Shown: positions 19,576-29,802, counted from the stretch's first letter. The stretch: DNA of 64,000 nucleotides from Hyphomicrobiales bacterium (GCA_900467185.1 UBPA01000007.1:124001-188000); one strand, 5' to 3'. Notes: a model not told the origin generated them from the letters alone. Numbers and translations are program-made.

Positions 19576-21576
19576 TCACAACACCAGCCGAAACCGTGCG
19601 AACCCATCCGCGCCATCTCCCGCATCCTCGATCTTCGCCGCCTTGACTTGGCCCAGCAGCGGTCGCGCTTTCGGGCCCGTTTCGAACCGGGCGGTCGTGC
19701 CGGGCAGGGGCTTGAAGCGCCAGTTGGCGTCGGCGGCAGGGTTGATCGTGCCCTGGTCGTGGATGTAGCGGACGATGACGTCGCGGTTGGTGTCCGGGGC
19801 GGCGAAGACGACCTTGTCGCTGGCGATGTCGGGGAACTTGCCGCCGCCGCCGGCGCGGTAATTGTTGGTGGCGACCACGAATTTCTGCGTGGGATCCATG
19901 GGTTGGCCGCCAAATTTCAGGTCCGTGATCCGGTGCGCGGCCTCGTCGGCCAGCTTGCCGTCCGTGTCGAAACGCGCTGGCTGCGACAGGTCGATCTCAT
20001 AGGTCACCCCGTCGATGACATCGAAATTATAGGACGGGAATCCGGTGCTCAGCAGTGGCTGGTCCTTCTGCCCGGGCGTCAGGCGATTGAACATGCCGGC
20101 CGACATTTCGAGCCAGTTCTCAACCTGTGCGCCAGTGACGACGACGGCCTGCACCGTGTTGGGATAGAGATAGAGATCGGCGACGTTCTTGATGGCGATG
20201 TCGCCCGCGGGCACGTCGGTATAGTAGTCGGCGCCGCCGCGACCGCCGGCCTTAAAGGGGGCCGCGGCCGAGAGAACGGGCAGATCCTTCCATGCTGTCT
20301 CCTTCAGCATGTCCTTGACGTACCAGGTTTGCGCTTGTGACACGATCTGCACGGACGGGTCGTCCGCCACCAGCGCGAAATAGGAGTAGAGCGGCGCCGA
20401 GGTCTTGCCGACGGGCGTGCGGACATAGGCGAGCGTCGCCTCGTGTTCGGCCTTGGCCGCGGTCAGCACGTCGGCGCGGTCGTTGACGTCGGCCACTACC
20501 GTCTTGTCCTCGCGGTGGTAGATCGGCCGGGCCTCGGTGGTGAAATCGACGATTTTCCAGCTCTTGCCGTCCCGTTCCAGCAGCAGGTCGATCAGCCCGA
20601 GATGCGAGCCCCAGAAGCCCGCCATGACGGCCGGCTTGCCCTGCAGCGTGCCCTTGACCGGGTCCACACCCGCAATGCCGTCGAAATTCTTTGGCCCGGG
20701 GAAGACCAGATGCTGGTGGCCGGTCAGCACCGCATCGATGCCCTCGACGCCGGCGAGGTAGAGGGAGGCATTTTCCATGCGGTCTGTCTGGCCGCTGCCG
20801 TCGATGCCGGAATGCGACAGCGCCACGATGATGTCGGCGCCGTCCTCCTTCATCACCGGCACCCAGGCGCGGGCAGCGTCCACGATGTCGCGCGTCTGCG
20901 CCTTGCCGTCGAGGTTCTTCACGTCCCAAAGCATGATCTGCGGCGGCACGAAGCCGATCAGCCCGATCTTCAGCAGGCTCGTTGCGCCACTGCCGTCCGT
21001 CACGGTCTTTTCGATGATCGTATAGGGCTTGAAGAACAGCACGTCCTTGGTCGGGTCCTCGGCCAGCATCCCCTTCGTCAGGTTGGCGCAGACATAAGGG
21101 AAGTTCGCGCCGGAAAGCGCCTTCGCCATGAAGTCGAGCCCATAGTTGAACTCGTGATTGCCGAGCGTGCCCGCCTCGTAGCCAAGCAGGTTCATGGCCT
21201 TGATGACCGGATGGACGTCGCCCTCCTTCAGGCCTTTCTGGTAGGCCATGAAGTCGCCCATCGGGTTGCCCTGCAGAAAGTCGCCATTGTCGACCAACAG
21301 GGTATTGCCCGCCTCGGCGCGAATGGCGTCGATGATCGAGGCGGTGCGCGAGAGGCCCAACGTCTCGTTCGGCTTGTCGCCGTAATAGTCGTATGGATAG
21401 ACGTGGACGTGGATGTCGGTCGTTTCCATGAGGCGCAGATGCGCCTGGTTCGCGCTCGCCTTGGCGGCAAACGGATGCAGCATGACAAGCCCGGAGGCCG
21501 ACGCAAGCCCACCGAGGAAAGCCCGGCGGGTGACGATCGGGGCGAGGGAGAGGAAGGGCGCTGAGGGGGAGGACAT
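19576..21576 (-). CDS. cpdB: 2',3'-cyclic-nucleotide 2'-phosphodiesterase/3'-nucleotidase, Tat-exported
   Basis: Periplasmic metallophosphoesterase that opens 2',3'-cyclic nucleotides and dephosphorylates 3'-nucleotides for scavenging. The twin-arginine signal TRRAFLGGLASASG is at residues 16-29. Metal-site motifs are METTDIHVHVYPYDYY, DNGDFLQGNPMGD, GNHEFNYGLDF, ALSHSGID and GHQHLVFPG. The 5'-nucleotidase C-terminal domain includes APLYSYFALVADDPSVQIV, close to CpdB rather than UshA. The start at 21576 has AAGGAA upstream; 666 residues is normal. The divergent rarD leaves a 298-base shared upstream region, with no Pho box I can support. Confidence 0.9.
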   Translation of the reverse strand: MSSPSAPFLSLAPIVTRRAFLGGLASASGLVMLHPFAAKASANQAHLRLMETTDIHVHVYPYDYYGDKPNETLGLSRTASIIDAIRAEAGNTLLVDNGDFLQGNPMGDFMAYQKGLKEGDVHPVIKAMNLLGYEAGTLGNHEFNYGLDFMAKALSGANFPYVCANLTKGMLAEDPTKDVLFFKPYTIIEKTVTDGSGATSLLKIGLIGFVPPQIMLWDVKNLDGKAQTRDIVDAARAWVPVMKEDGADIIVALSHSGIDGSGQTDRMENASLYLAGVEGIDAVLTGHQHLVFPGPKNFDGIAGVDPVKGTLQGKPAVMAGFWGSHLGLIDLLLERDGKSWKIVDFTTEARPIYHREDKTVVADVNDRADVLTAAKAEHEATLAYVRTPVGKTSAPLYSYFALVADDPSVQIVSQAQTWYVKDMLKETAWKDLPVLSAAAPFKAGGRGGADYYTDVPAGDIAIKNVADLYLYPNTVQAVVVTGAQVENWLEMSAGMFNRLTPGQKDQPLLSTGFPSYNFDVIDGVTYEIDLSQPARFDTDGKLADEAAHRITDLKFGGQPMDPTQKFVVATNNYRAGGGGKFPDIASDKVVFAAPDTNRDVIVRYIHDQGTINPAADANWRFKPLPGTTARFETGPKARPLLGQVKAAKIEDAGDGADGFARFRLVL

Positions 21577-21874
21577 GACGTTCCTTTCGTGCCGGATCAC
21601 TTCGAAGGGACCATATACCAAAAGGCGGGTTTGGCGACCTTCGGGCGGACGGCATCGGCCCGTCTGGGACGAGCGAACCGCCATCGGAAATCTCGCAGGC
21701 AAAAGCGACCGTCGTGTGTCACCAGAATTCGTTGATGGTTCAGGGAAATGAATTGGAGCGGCAGCGCCTTTTCGCGTAAGCCGCGCCTTGAAGCGACCTG
21801 CGTCCGCAAGACGTGACCGTCCGCGCGAGCGGCGACGCGCAAGCAGGGCGCAGAGGCCGGAGGAGGGTCATGAC

Positions 21875-22846
21875 ATGGCTGATATCACAGGCAAGCCGCT
21901 GGCGACGACCGGCGCCGTACCGGCGGCCGTGGTCCCCGGCAATGGCGACAGCCCGCGCGGCTTCCTGCTTGCCGCCGTCGCCTATGCCTGCTGGGGCTTC
22001 CTGCCGCTGTTCATGAAAGGCATCGCCCATATTCCGGCGGCCGAAGTCGTCGCCCACCGCATCGTCTGGTCCGTGCCGCTCGTCGGCGCGTTCATCCTGT
22101 GGCTCGGCCGCACCGCGGATCTTAAGATCGCGCTGCGCTCGCCGCGCATGCTTGCCATGGCGGCGCTGACGGCAACGCTCGTCACGTTCAACTGGGGCGT
22201 CTATGTCTGGGCCATCAGCGTCGGGCGAACGCTGGAGGCCGCGCTCGGCTATTACATCAACCCGCTCTTCTCGATCTTCCTCGGTGCGGTGCTGCTGAAG
22301 GAAAAGCTGAACCGGGCGCAGCTGGTCGCCATCGGCTTTGCGGTCGCCGCTGTCGCGATCATCGCCGTGGATGCCGGTGGGCTGCCCTGGGTGTCGCTCG
22401 GGCTCTGCGTGTCCTGGGGGTTCTACGCCTTTTTCCGCAAGACCCTGCCGGTCGGGCCGAACCAGGGCTTCTTCCTTGAGGTCATGCTGCTCTCGGTGCC
22501 CTCGCTCGCCTATATCGTCTATCTGGAAAGCTCGGGGCAGGGGCATTTCACCGATACGGGCATCACCGATGTGGTGTGGCTCATCTCATCCGGCGTCGTC
22601 ACCGCCGTGCCGCTGCTGTTTTATGCCAATGGCGCCAAGCTGCTGCGTCTCTCCACCATCGGCATCATGCAGTATATCGCGCCCAGCATGGTGTTCCTCA
22701 TCGCGGTCTTCGTCTTCCACGAGCCGTTCGGCATGGTGAAGCTGATGGCGTTCGGGCTGATCTGGATGGCGCTGGTGATCTATACCGGCTCGATGCTCGT
22801 GGAGAGCCGCAATGCCCGACAGGCCGCAGCGGCCTTGAAGGCCTGA
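21875..22846 (+). CDS. rarD: EamA-family permease RarD
   Basis: Ten-segment drug/metabolite superfamily membrane protein of 323 residues. AYACWGFLPLFMKGIAHIPA, EVVAHRIVWSVPLV and LGYYINPLFSIFLGAVLLKE are RarD hallmarks. RarD was named for chloramphenicol-related resistance, but its natural substrate is not settled. GGAGGAGG lies 8 bases before the ATG at 21875. The N-terminal tail of about 28 residues before the first segment is not typical of short RarD proteins but is common in rhizobial ones. Confidence 0.9.
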   Translation: MADITGKPLATTGAVPAAVVPGNGDSPRGFLLAAVAYACWGFLPLFMKGIAHIPAAEVVAHRIVWSVPLVGAFILWLGRTADLKIALRSPRMLAMAALTATLVTFNWGVYVWAISVGRTLEAALGYYINPLFSIFLGAVLLKEKLNRAQLVAIGFAVAAVAIIAVDAGGLPWVSLGLCVSWGFYAFFRKTLPVGPNQGFFLEVMLLSVPSLAYIVYLESSGQGHFTDTGITDVVWLISSGVVTAVPLLFYANGAKLLRLSTIGIMQYIAPSMVFLIAVFVFHEPFGMVKLMAFGLIWMALVIYTGSMLVESRNARQAAAALKA

Positions 22847-22885
22847 CCCGGCACCGGCGCGCCACCTGTCCCAAGGGGCTGCACG

Positions 22886-23521
22886 TTACAGCTTGTCGAT
22901 GATATCGCTCTCGCCGCCGCGATCGACCGTGCCGGCCCAGTGCGCCTGGAGTGCCGGCACCACCTCGTCCGGGTCGTCGATGACCAGCGGCTGGACGAGA
23001 TGCGCCGTGTGGATGAAACCGCTGTCGGCCATGTGGTGGATCAGCTTCATCAGCGGGTTCCAGAATCCGTTGATGTTGACCAGCACGATCGGCTTGCGGT
23101 GCCGCCCCAGCTGCGCCCATGTCATGATCTCGACGATCTCCTCCAGCGTGCCGATGCCGCCCGGCAGCGTCACGAAGGCGTCGGCCCGCTCGAACATCTT
23201 GTGCTTGCGCTCATGCATGTCGGCCGTCACGACCAGTTCGCTCAGCTGACCGAGCGAGTGCCGAGTGGCCTCCATATCGATCAGGAACTGTGGTATGATG
23301 CCGGTCACGCGGCCGCCATGGGAGAGAACGCCGCTCGCGACCGCGCCCATGATGCCCTTGGTGCCGCCGCCATAGACGAGATGCATGTGATGCTCTGCGA
23401 TGGATTTGCCGAGCCTGCGGCCCGCATCCATGAATTCGGGCTCGCGTCCGGGCTGGGACCCGCAATAGACGCAGATGGATCGAATCGGAACAGTTTGATC
23501 GCTCATGGGGGAAGCAGACAT
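22886..23521 (-). CDS. LOG-family protein (cytokinin riboside 5'-monophosphate phosphoribohydrolase type)
   Basis: A 211-residue Rossmann-fold protein of the TIGR00730/LOG family. Members cleave nucleoside 5'-monophosphates to base and ribose 5-phosphate; plant LOG and some bacterial members activate cytokinins. The two signature motifs are GGGTKGIMG (51-59) and PGGIGTLEE (120-128). SICVYCGSQPG at the start is typical. AGGA precedes the ATG at 23521, although an ATG at 23506 is also possible. Whether it makes cytokinin cannot be told from sequence. Confidence 0.88.
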   Translation of the reverse strand: MSASPMSDQTVPIRSICVYCGSQPGREPEFMDAGRRLGKSIAEHHMHLVYGGGTKGIMGAVASGVLSHGGRVTGIIPQFLIDMEATRHSLGQLSELVVTADMHERKHKMFERADAFVTLPGGIGTLEEIVEIMTWAQLGRHRKPIVLVNINGFWNPLMKLIHHMADSGFIHTAHLVQPLVIDDPDEVVPALQAHWAGTVDRGGESDIIDKL

Positions 23522-23761
23522 CCGGTCCTGCACCGCGTCAAGGGACGGAACGGGCAAAAGGTGTAAAAAGGCACGCACGAAACCTTCAGAACATGCATCG
23601 CTGCTTGTGGAGAAGGCCGGATATCGCTAGCAATTTCAAGAGATGCGCAGTGTGCGGAGCCGCCTGCGCGCAAGACGATATGGCCCCCGGTACGGGCTGA
23701 TGAACACGGCAAGCGTTTTTGGCGGATACGGTCCGCCGAAACCTCCGTGGTGGAGAGGTGC

Positions 23762-25750
23762 ATGAGGAAGAATACGGCAGGTCTGGTCGCGCTCGTCGTG
23801 CTGGCAATCGCCACGCTTTTGATGATCTTCGTCGTGTTGCCGAATGTCGGTGACGAGGCGCCGCCGACGCGTGCCCAGGGCACGGGCGCGGAAAGCCCCT
23901 CGGCAGATGCGGAGGGTACGCCCGGCAACGGCGATACCACGACGGCCGACGCCAAGGGCAGCCGTCCCGGTGCCGGCGATGCCGCAAACCCCGCAGGCGC
24001 GACAACCCCGACCACCCCGTCCGCGCAGCCGAACGCCGATGCGGCAAAGACCGCGCAGCCGGCACCCACCGGCGAGGCCGGCGCGCCGGCACCGTCCGGC
24101 GAGGCTGCCGCGCCGTCTTCGGCCCCGACACCCGCTGCACCTTCCCAAACGGCTGACGGTACCGATACGCCGAGCTTCGACGTGCTGCGCGTCGAGCCCG
24201 ACGGCTCGACCGTCATTGCCGGGCGTGCCGAGCCCAACAGCAAGCTGGAGATCGTCAATGGCAATGCCGTGGTCGGCACGGCCGATGTCGGCGGTACCGG
24301 CGATTTCGCGGCCGTGTTCGACAAGCCGCTGCCGCCCGGCGACTATCAGCTGACGCTGCGCAGCACGACGCCGTCCGGCGCCGTCACCGCTTCCGACGAG
24401 GTGGCAACCGTGTCCATTCCCAAGGTCGACAACGGCCAGCTTCTCGCCATGGTGACGAAGCCGGGAGAGGCGAGCCGGATCCTGACCGCACCGAGCGAGC
24501 CGGCAGCCCCGGCAGCCGCAGCCCCGGCGGCGCCGTCGGGCGCGACACCGGCTGCGGGCGATCAGGCCGCCCTGCAGACCTCCGCGAAGACCCCCGCGAC
24601 GACGCCCTCCGCACCCGCTTCCGCCCAAGGTACACAGGCCCAAGGCACACCGGCCTCGCCGGTGGCCGTTTCCGCCGTCGAAATCGAGGGCCGCAAGCTG
24701 TTCGTCGCCGGCACGGCCCGTCCGGGCTCGACCGTTCGTATCTATGCCGACGACCAGCTGGTCGGTGAAGGCAAGGCGGATGCGCAGGGTCGCTTCGTCA
24801 TCGATGGCGAACTCGGCCTGTCCGTCGGCCAGCACGTCATCCGGGTCGATATGGTCGGCGCCGACGGCAAGGTGCAGATGCGCGCTGCCGTTCCCTTCGA
24901 GCGTCCGGAAGGCGACCAGATCTCGGCCGTCGCCCAGACGCCGGCCAGCGGCTCCGATCCCGCCTTCGACGGCGCCATCTTCGATGCCTCGCGCATGGAG
25001 GCGGCCAAGGCCTTCGCGCTTCTCAAAGGTCTCTATGCCGGCGGCAAGCTGCCCGGTCTCGACCAGCTCGCGGCTGCACGCTCGGCCACGGAAATCGCCC
25101 TCACGTCGCTCGCCGGCGTCAAGCCTGTCGCCGGCATGCAGGCTGGCGTCACCGATCGTGTCAACGCCACCACGAAGGCGGCTGGCGAAGCGCTCGCCAT
25201 CCTGAAGCCGCTGCCGCGCGATGCCGCCGCCGTCGGCGCCGCACTCGGCCGTCTCGACGCCGCCATGGCCCGCGTGCTGGAGACCTCGCCGGCCGTTGCG
25301 GCGAACAGCCCGACCGCTACACCATCGCCGGCGCCCGCGGGCCAGACGACCGTGCCCGGGCAATCCCCGACCGGCCAACCGACGAATGGCGCGCCCGCCG
25401 CGATCACGAATGCCGGCACGCCCTCCACCGCCCCGGGCGCAACCCCGTCTGAGCCGGCCGTTGCCGCGTCTCCGCAGGCGGCCGGCGGTGAGCCGGAAAC
25501 CGTGCAGCAGGCACCGCTTCAGCAGAGCAAGAGTTCGGTGATCATCCGCCGTGGCGACACGCTGTGGCAGATCTCCCGGCGCGTCTACGGGGCAGGGGTG
25601 CGCTACACCACGATCTATGTGGCCAACGAGGACCAGATCCTCGACCCCGACCGCATCCTGCCGGGTCAGGTCTTCGGCGTGCCGGACAAGGCGCTGCCGG
25701 ACGCGGAATCGCAGGAAATCCACCGCCGGCACATGCAACATGCGCCGTGA
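23762..25750 (+). CDS. Envelope protein with Ig-like modules and C-terminal LysM domain
   Basis: A 662-residue protein anchored by an N-terminal hydrophobic segment (LVALVVLAIATLLMIFVV). An Ala/Pro/Thr-rich region follows (about 35-130), then a small beta module (FDVLRVEPDGSTVIAGRAEP), another Ala-rich linker, and a second similar module (EGRKLFVAGTARPGSTVRIY). A helical middle part, a third linker and a LysM domain at the end (SSVIIRRGDTLWQISRRVYG) complete it. LysM binds peptidoglycan, so it probably spans or organises the periplasm. GGAGAGG precedes the ATG; an in-frame GTG lies 15 bases upstream. Confidence 0.85.
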   Translation: MRKNTAGLVALVVLAIATLLMIFVVLPNVGDEAPPTRAQGTGAESPSADAEGTPGNGDTTTADAKGSRPGAGDAANPAGATTPTTPSAQPNADAAKTAQPAPTGEAGAPAPSGEAAAPSSAPTPAAPSQTADGTDTPSFDVLRVEPDGSTVIAGRAEPNSKLEIVNGNAVVGTADVGGTGDFAAVFDKPLPPGDYQLTLRSTTPSGAVTASDEVATVSIPKVDNGQLLAMVTKPGEASRILTAPSEPAAPAAAAPAAPSGATPAAGDQAALQTSAKTPATTPSAPASAQGTQAQGTPASPVAVSAVEIEGRKLFVAGTARPGSTVRIYADDQLVGEGKADAQGRFVIDGELGLSVGQHVIRVDMVGADGKVQMRAAVPFERPEGDQISAVAQTPASGSDPAFDGAIFDASRMEAAKAFALLKGLYAGGKLPGLDQLAAARSATEIALTSLAGVKPVAGMQAGVTDRVNATTKAAGEALAILKPLPRDAAAVGAALGRLDAAMARVLETSPAVAANSPTATPSPAPAGQTTVPGQSPTGQPTNGAPAAITNAGTPSTAPGATPSEPAVAASPQAAGGEPETVQQAPLQQSKSSVIIRRGDTLWQISRRVYGAGVRYTTIYVANEDQILDPDRILPGQVFGVPDKALPDAESQEIHRRHMQHAP

Positions 25751-25836
25751 CGGCAGCGCGTAAGACGGTAACCCGCAAAGGCATGGCCGCAAGACCATTG
25801 CCGCGGCCGCCGGGTAAGCCTATGTGAAGATCGACG

Positions 25837-25868
25837 CGAACGGCGCCTCCCTCAGGGGGCGCCGTTCG
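25837..25868 (+). terminator. Strong hairpin after the LysM gene
   Basis: An 11-bp perfect stem (25837-25847 with 25858-25868) encloses a loop that itself can pair CCCT with AGGG. It lies 87 bases after the LysM-gene stop and 78 bases before the ABC transporter start. No clear U-run follows, so it may be a terminator, a processing site or both. Confidence 0.6.
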
Positions 25869-25945
25869 TACGTTTGACCTCTGCATGTTCGACCGGCGTT
25901 CCCGCTGTCGGACGCACGGCACTGCCGGCTGGAAATCGAAGAGAT

Positions 25946-27832
25946 ATGACGGACCAGAAGAAGACTGTGTCGGCCGATGCCGGCAATCCGCTCCGGACCA
26001 TCCTCAACCTGTGGCCCTATATGTGGCCAAGCGACCGGGCCGACCTGAAGATGCGCGTGGTATGGGCGACGGTGATCCTGCTGATCGCCAAGGTCGTGCT
26101 GCTGCTCGTTCCCTACTTCTTCAAATGGGCGACCGACGCGCTGAATGGTCGCGCCGACATGGGCGGCGTCCTCCCCACGGTGATGACCGGCGCCCTGATG
26201 CTGGTCGTCGCCTACAATCTCGCGCGCCTGCTGCAGGCCGGCCTCAACCAGCTGCGCGATGCGCTCTTTGCCAGCGTCGGCCAGCATGCCGTGCGCCAGC
26301 TCGCCTATCGCACCTTCGTGCATATGCACCAGCTCTCGCTGCGCTTTCACCTGGAGCGCCGCACCGGCGGCCTGTCGCGCATCATCGAGCGCGGTACCAA
26401 GGGCATCGAGACGATCGTCCGCTTCACCATTCTCAACACCGTACCGACGCTGATCGAGTTCCTGCTGACCGCGGCGATTTTCTGGTGGGGCTACGGCTTC
26501 TCCTACCTTCTGGTCACCGCCGTCACGGTCGCGGTCTATATCTGGTTCACGGTCAAGGCGAGCGACTGGCGCATCTCCATCCGCCGCTCGATGAACGACA
26601 GCGACACCGACGCCAATACCAAGGCCATCGATTCGCTGCTCAACTTCGAGACCGTCAAATATTTCGGCAACGAGCAGATGGAGGCGACGCGCTTCGACCA
26701 GTCGATGGCGCGCTACGAAAAGGCGGCAACGCAGGTCTGGACGTCGCTCGGCTGGCTGAACTTCGGCCAGGCGCTGATCTTCGGCTTCGGCACCGGCATC
26801 ATGATGATCATGTCGGCGCTGGCCGTGCAGCGGGGCGAGCAGACCATCGGCGACTTCGTCTTCATCAACGCCATGCTGATGCAGCTGTCGATCCCGCTCA
26901 ACTTCATCGGCTTCGTCTATCGCGAAATCCGCCAGGGGCTGACGGATATCGAGCAGATGTTCGATCTGCTCGAGGTGCAGGCCGAGGTGGTGGACTGTCC
27001 CGGCGCGAGGGAACTCGCGATCGACAAGGGTGCCATCGTCTTCAAGGACGTGCATTTCGCCTATGATCCGGCGCGCCCGATCCTCAAGGGCATCAGCTTC
27101 GAGGTGCCCGCCGGCAAGACCGTCGCCGTGGTCGGCCCTTCGGGTGCCGGCAAGTCCACGCTGTCGCGTCTGCTCTACAGGTTCTACGACGTGCAGCAGG
27201 GCGCGATCACCATCGACGGGCAGGACGTCCGCAGCCTGACGCAGAAGAGCCTGCGCGCGGCGATCGGCATGGTCCCGCAGGATACCGTGCTCTTCAACGA
27301 TACCATCGCCTACAACATCCGCTACGGCCGCATCTCCGCCTCCAAGGCGGAGGTCGAGGCCGCCGCCGACATTGCGCAGATCGGCACCTTCATCGAGACG
27401 CTGCCGGAGGGTTACGACGCCATGGTCGGCGAGCGCGGTCTGAAACTTTCGGGCGGCGAGAAGCAGCGCGTGGCGATCGCCCGCACCGTGCTGAAGAGCC
27501 CGCCGATCCTCATCCTCGACGAGGCGACCTCAGCGCTCGACACGCGCACGGAGCAGGAGATCCAGGCAGCCCTCGACATCGTCTCGCGCAACCGCACGAC
27601 GCTCGTCATCGCCCACCGTCTCTCCACCGTCATTCAGGCCGACGAGATCATCGTGCTGAAGGACGGCGTCATCGCCGAACGCGGCACCCATGGCGAACTG
27701 ATCGATCGCGACGGCCTCTACGCCTCGATGTGGAGCCGCCAGCGCGAGGCGACACAGGCGGCCGAACAGCTGAAGAAGGTGCAGGACGAAGACGACCTCG
27801 GCATTGTCACCCGCCGTCCGCCGGCGGTCTGA
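25946..27832 (+). CDS. Atm1-type ABC exporter (fused permease and ATPase)
   Basis: Half-transporter of 628 residues that works as a homodimer. The six-segment membrane domain (about 20-330) contains the Atm1 family hallmarks [11 protein letters not shown] and [14 protein letters not shown]. The ATPase has Walker [10 protein letters not shown] near 398, signature LSGGEKQR near 500 and Walker [13 protein letters not shown]. Bacterial relatives export glutathione complexes and conjugates, including those of heavy metals; the family also includes mitochondrial exporters serving iron-sulfur biogenesis. The ATG at 25946 is chosen over a longer frame to 25874. Confidence 0.9.
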   Translation: MTDQKKTVSADAGNPLRTILNLWPYMWPSDRADLKMRVVWATVILLIAKVVLLLVPYFFKWATDALNGRADMGGVLPTVMTGALMLVVAYNLARLLQAGLNQLRDALFASVGQHAVRQLAYRTFVHMHQLSLRFHLERRTGGLSRIIERGTKGIETIVRFTILNTVPTLIEFLLTAAIFWWGYGFSYLLVTAVTVAVYIWFTVKASDWRISIRRSMNDSDTDANTKAIDSLLNFETVKYFGNEQMEATRFDQSMARYEKAATQVWTSLGWLNFGQALIFGFGTGIMMIMSALAVQRGEQTIGDFVFINAMLMQLSIPLNFIGFVYREIRQGLTDIEQMFDLLEVQAEVVDCPGARELAIDKGAIVFKDVHFAYDPARPILKGISFEVPAGKTVAVVGPSGAGKSTLSRLLYRFYDVQQGAITIDGQDVRSLTQKSLRAAIGMVPQDTVLFNDTIAYNIRYGRISASKAEVEAAADIAQIGTFIETLPEGYDAMVGERGLKLSGGEKQRVAIARTVLKSPPILILDEATSALDTRTEQEIQAALDIVSRNRTTLVIAHRLSTVIQADEIIVLKDGVIAERGTHGELIDRDGLYASMWSRQREATQAAEQLKKVQDEDDLGIVTRRPPAV

Positions 27833-28061
27833 GACGCTTCTCGGCTGGCGTTCCTGTTTCGAACGCTGCCGTACGCGGATATGCATCGGCCATACCCGGT
27901 CGAGGGTCGGCCCGTGCTGCCGCTGCGTGGCGCCTTTCGCGCAGCGGCGCGCTACCGTTCTCGCGGCCCCGCCCCATATCCTCCATGATGACCGCGATTG
28001 TTGCCGCAGGGCACGTTTCCCTATAGGTGCAGGAACGGAGTTTAATGGAGACGCTGCCCTC

Positions 28062-28760
28062 ATGAGCCTGATTACGTCCGTTCGCAACACGCTGGTGCCG
28101 ATCAACAAGGCCGGCTACCCGTTCATTGCCGGGTTCTTCGTCGTCTCCCTTCTTCTCGGTTTCCTGTGGGAGCCGCTGCTGTGGATCGGTTTCATTCTCA
28201 CCGCCTGGTGCGCCTACTTCTTCCGCGACCCCGAGCGCGTGACCCCCGTCGATGACGATCTCGTTATCAGCCCGGCCGATGGCCGCGTCTCGTCCATCGC
28301 CCACATCGTTCCGCCGGAAGAGCTCGGCCTCGGCTTCGAGCCGATGCTGCGCATCTCCGTCTTCATGAACGTCTTCAATTGCCACGTGAACCGCGCACCC
28401 ATGCGCGGCACCATCACGCGCATTGCCTACCGCGCCGGACAGTTCGTCAATGCCGAACTCGACAAGGCCAGCAGCGAGAACGAGCGCAATGGCCTCGTCA
28501 TCGAGACGGCGCATGGCGCCATCGGCACGGTGCAGATCGCCGGCCTCGTCGCCCGCCGCATCATCTGCTGGTCGTCGCAGGGCGAGCAGCTGCAGGCCGG
28601 CCAGCGGTTCGGCCTCATCCGCTTCGGCTCGCGGCTCGACGTCTTCCTGCCGGCCGGTGCCGAGCCGCGCGTCAGCCTCGGCCAGCTCGCCATCGCCGGG
28701 GAGACCGTGCTGGCCGAGTTCGGCTCCGAGAAAGGCCCGACACTCGGCCGCCGCGACTGA
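28062..28760 (+). CDS. psd: Phosphatidylserine decarboxylase
   Basis: Makes phosphatidylethanolamine from phosphatidylserine in the inner membrane. It is a short-type Psd of 232 residues with N-terminal membrane segments (about 20-52), [18 protein letters not shown] and [11 protein letters not shown]. The self-cleavage site that yields the pyruvoyl cofactor is FGS with S190 ([10 protein letters not shown]). GGAG lies 11 bases before the ATG at 28062. It lies upstream of pssA, which supplies its substrate. The 229 bases before it hold no other gene I can support. Confidence 0.95.
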   Translation: MSLITSVRNTLVPINKAGYPFIAGFFVVSLLLGFLWEPLLWIGFILTAWCAYFFRDPERVTPVDDDLVISPADGRVSSIAHIVPPEELGLGFEPMLRISVFMNVFNCHVNRAPMRGTITRIAYRAGQFVNAELDKASSENERNGLVIETAHGAIGTVQIAGLVARRIICWSSQGEQLQAGQRFGLIRFGSRLDVFLPAGAEPRVSLGQLAIAGETVLAEFGSEKGPTLGRRD

Positions 28761-28775
28761 CGTATCTCGATCCGA

Positions 28776-28811
28776 CGTCATCCCGATCGCGCTGCTTTGA
28801 TCGGGATGACG
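28776..28811. repeat. Perfect 13-bp inverted repeat between psd and pssA
   Basis: CGTCATCCCGATC (28776-28788) pairs exactly with 28799-28811 around a 10-base loop. It may terminate or stabilise the psd message. The GTCATCC...GGATGAC ends resemble dispersed palindromic intergenic repeats known from alphaproteobacteria, so this could be a mobile miniature repeat; only a genome count would tell. Confidence 0.6.
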
Positions 28812-28911
28812 CGAGACCGCGCTGGACCGCTTCCGCCGCCGCGCTATGTTGAAATGCAATTCATTCCCCGGGACGATGCGTCCCGCCTGTGCTCCCGAGG
28901 ACCCAAGCGCC

Positions 28912-29760
28912 ATGGATACGACGCCGTTTCCCCCCTACGAGCCGAACGGGCCGAAAGACGACGAAGCCCGCGGGCCGCGCCTGCGCGAGATCCCGCTGCG
29001 TCTGCTCATTCCCAACCTGATCACGGTGCTGGCCATCTGCGCCGGCCTGACGGGCGTGCGGATGGCCTTCGAGGGGCGGTTCGAGCTGGCGGTGGCCATG
29101 GTTCTGGTGGCGGCCTTTCTCGACGGCGTCGATGGCCGTATCGCCCGCCTCCTGAAGGCCACGTCGAAATTCGGCGTGCAGATGGATTCGCTGGCCGATA
29201 TCGTCAATTTCGGCGTCGCCCCGGCACTGGTGCTCTTTGCCTATGTGCTGGACGAGGCCAAGTCGATCGGCTGGATCGCCGCTCTGATCTACGTCATCGC
29301 CGCCGGCCTGCGGCTCGCCCGCTTCAACGTGATGGCCGAGCGCGATATCAAGGCGAAATGGCAGTCGGAATATTTCGTCGGCGTTCCCGCACCAGCCGGC
29401 GCCATGCTCGTGCTTCTGCCGGTCTATCTCGGCCTCATCGGCGTCGAGCCCAACCGCACGATGGGCCTGATCTTCTCGGCCTATACGCTGCTCATCGCCT
29501 TTCTGCTCGTCAGCCGCTTACCCGTCTGGTCCGGCAAGTCGGAAAACCGCGTTCGCCGCGATCTGGTCCTCCCGGTTATCCTGGCCGTGGTTATCTACGT
29601 CGCGACCCTGATGAGCTTCACCTGGGAAACCATGGTCATCACCGCCATCGCCTACCTCGCCACACTGCCCTTCGGCGCCCGCGCCTGGAAAAAGAAGTAC
29701 GGCAGCAAATGGCCGGAGCATCCGGAAGGCGTCAGGGACGACGGCCTGCCGGGGCAATGA
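28912..29760 (+). CDS. pssA: CDP-diacylglycerol-serine O-phosphatidyltransferase
   Basis: Joins CDP-diacylglycerol and serine to phosphatidylserine, the precursor for Psd. The CDP-alcohol phosphotransferase motif D-G-x2-D-G-x2-A-R...D-x3-D is visible from D71 to D96 (DGVDGRIARL, then MDSLADIVNFG). About eight membrane segments follow. The ATG at 28912 gives 282 residues, close to the type II PssA of rhizobia; the frame is open back to 28846. It forms the phosphatidylethanolamine branch together with psd. Confidence 0.94.
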   Translation: MDTTPFPPYEPNGPKDDEARGPRLREIPLRLLIPNLITVLAICAGLTGVRMAFEGRFELAVAMVLVAAFLDGVDGRIARLLKATSKFGVQMDSLADIVNFGVAPALVLFAYVLDEAKSIGWIAALIYVIAAGLRLARFNVMAERDIKAKWQSEYFVGVPAPAGAMLVLLPVYLGLIGVEPNRTMGLIFSAYTLLIAFLLVSRLPVWSGKSENRVRRDLVLPVILAVVIYVATLMSFTWETMVITAIAYLATLPFGARAWKKKYGSKWPEHPEGVRDDGLPGQ

Positions 29761-29802
29761 ATTTTACAGGCCAAGGTGAAGCAGCAAGAGGGAATCTCGC
29801 CC

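Noticed and set aside
21577-21874. Possible Pho box upstream of cpdB
   Set aside because: Only fragments such as TGTGTCAC occur; no pair of properly spaced direct repeats.
23636-25798. 720-codon minus-strand frame opposite the LysM gene
   Set aside because: Gly/Arg repeats mirror the Ala/Pro codons of the real gene; no motif.
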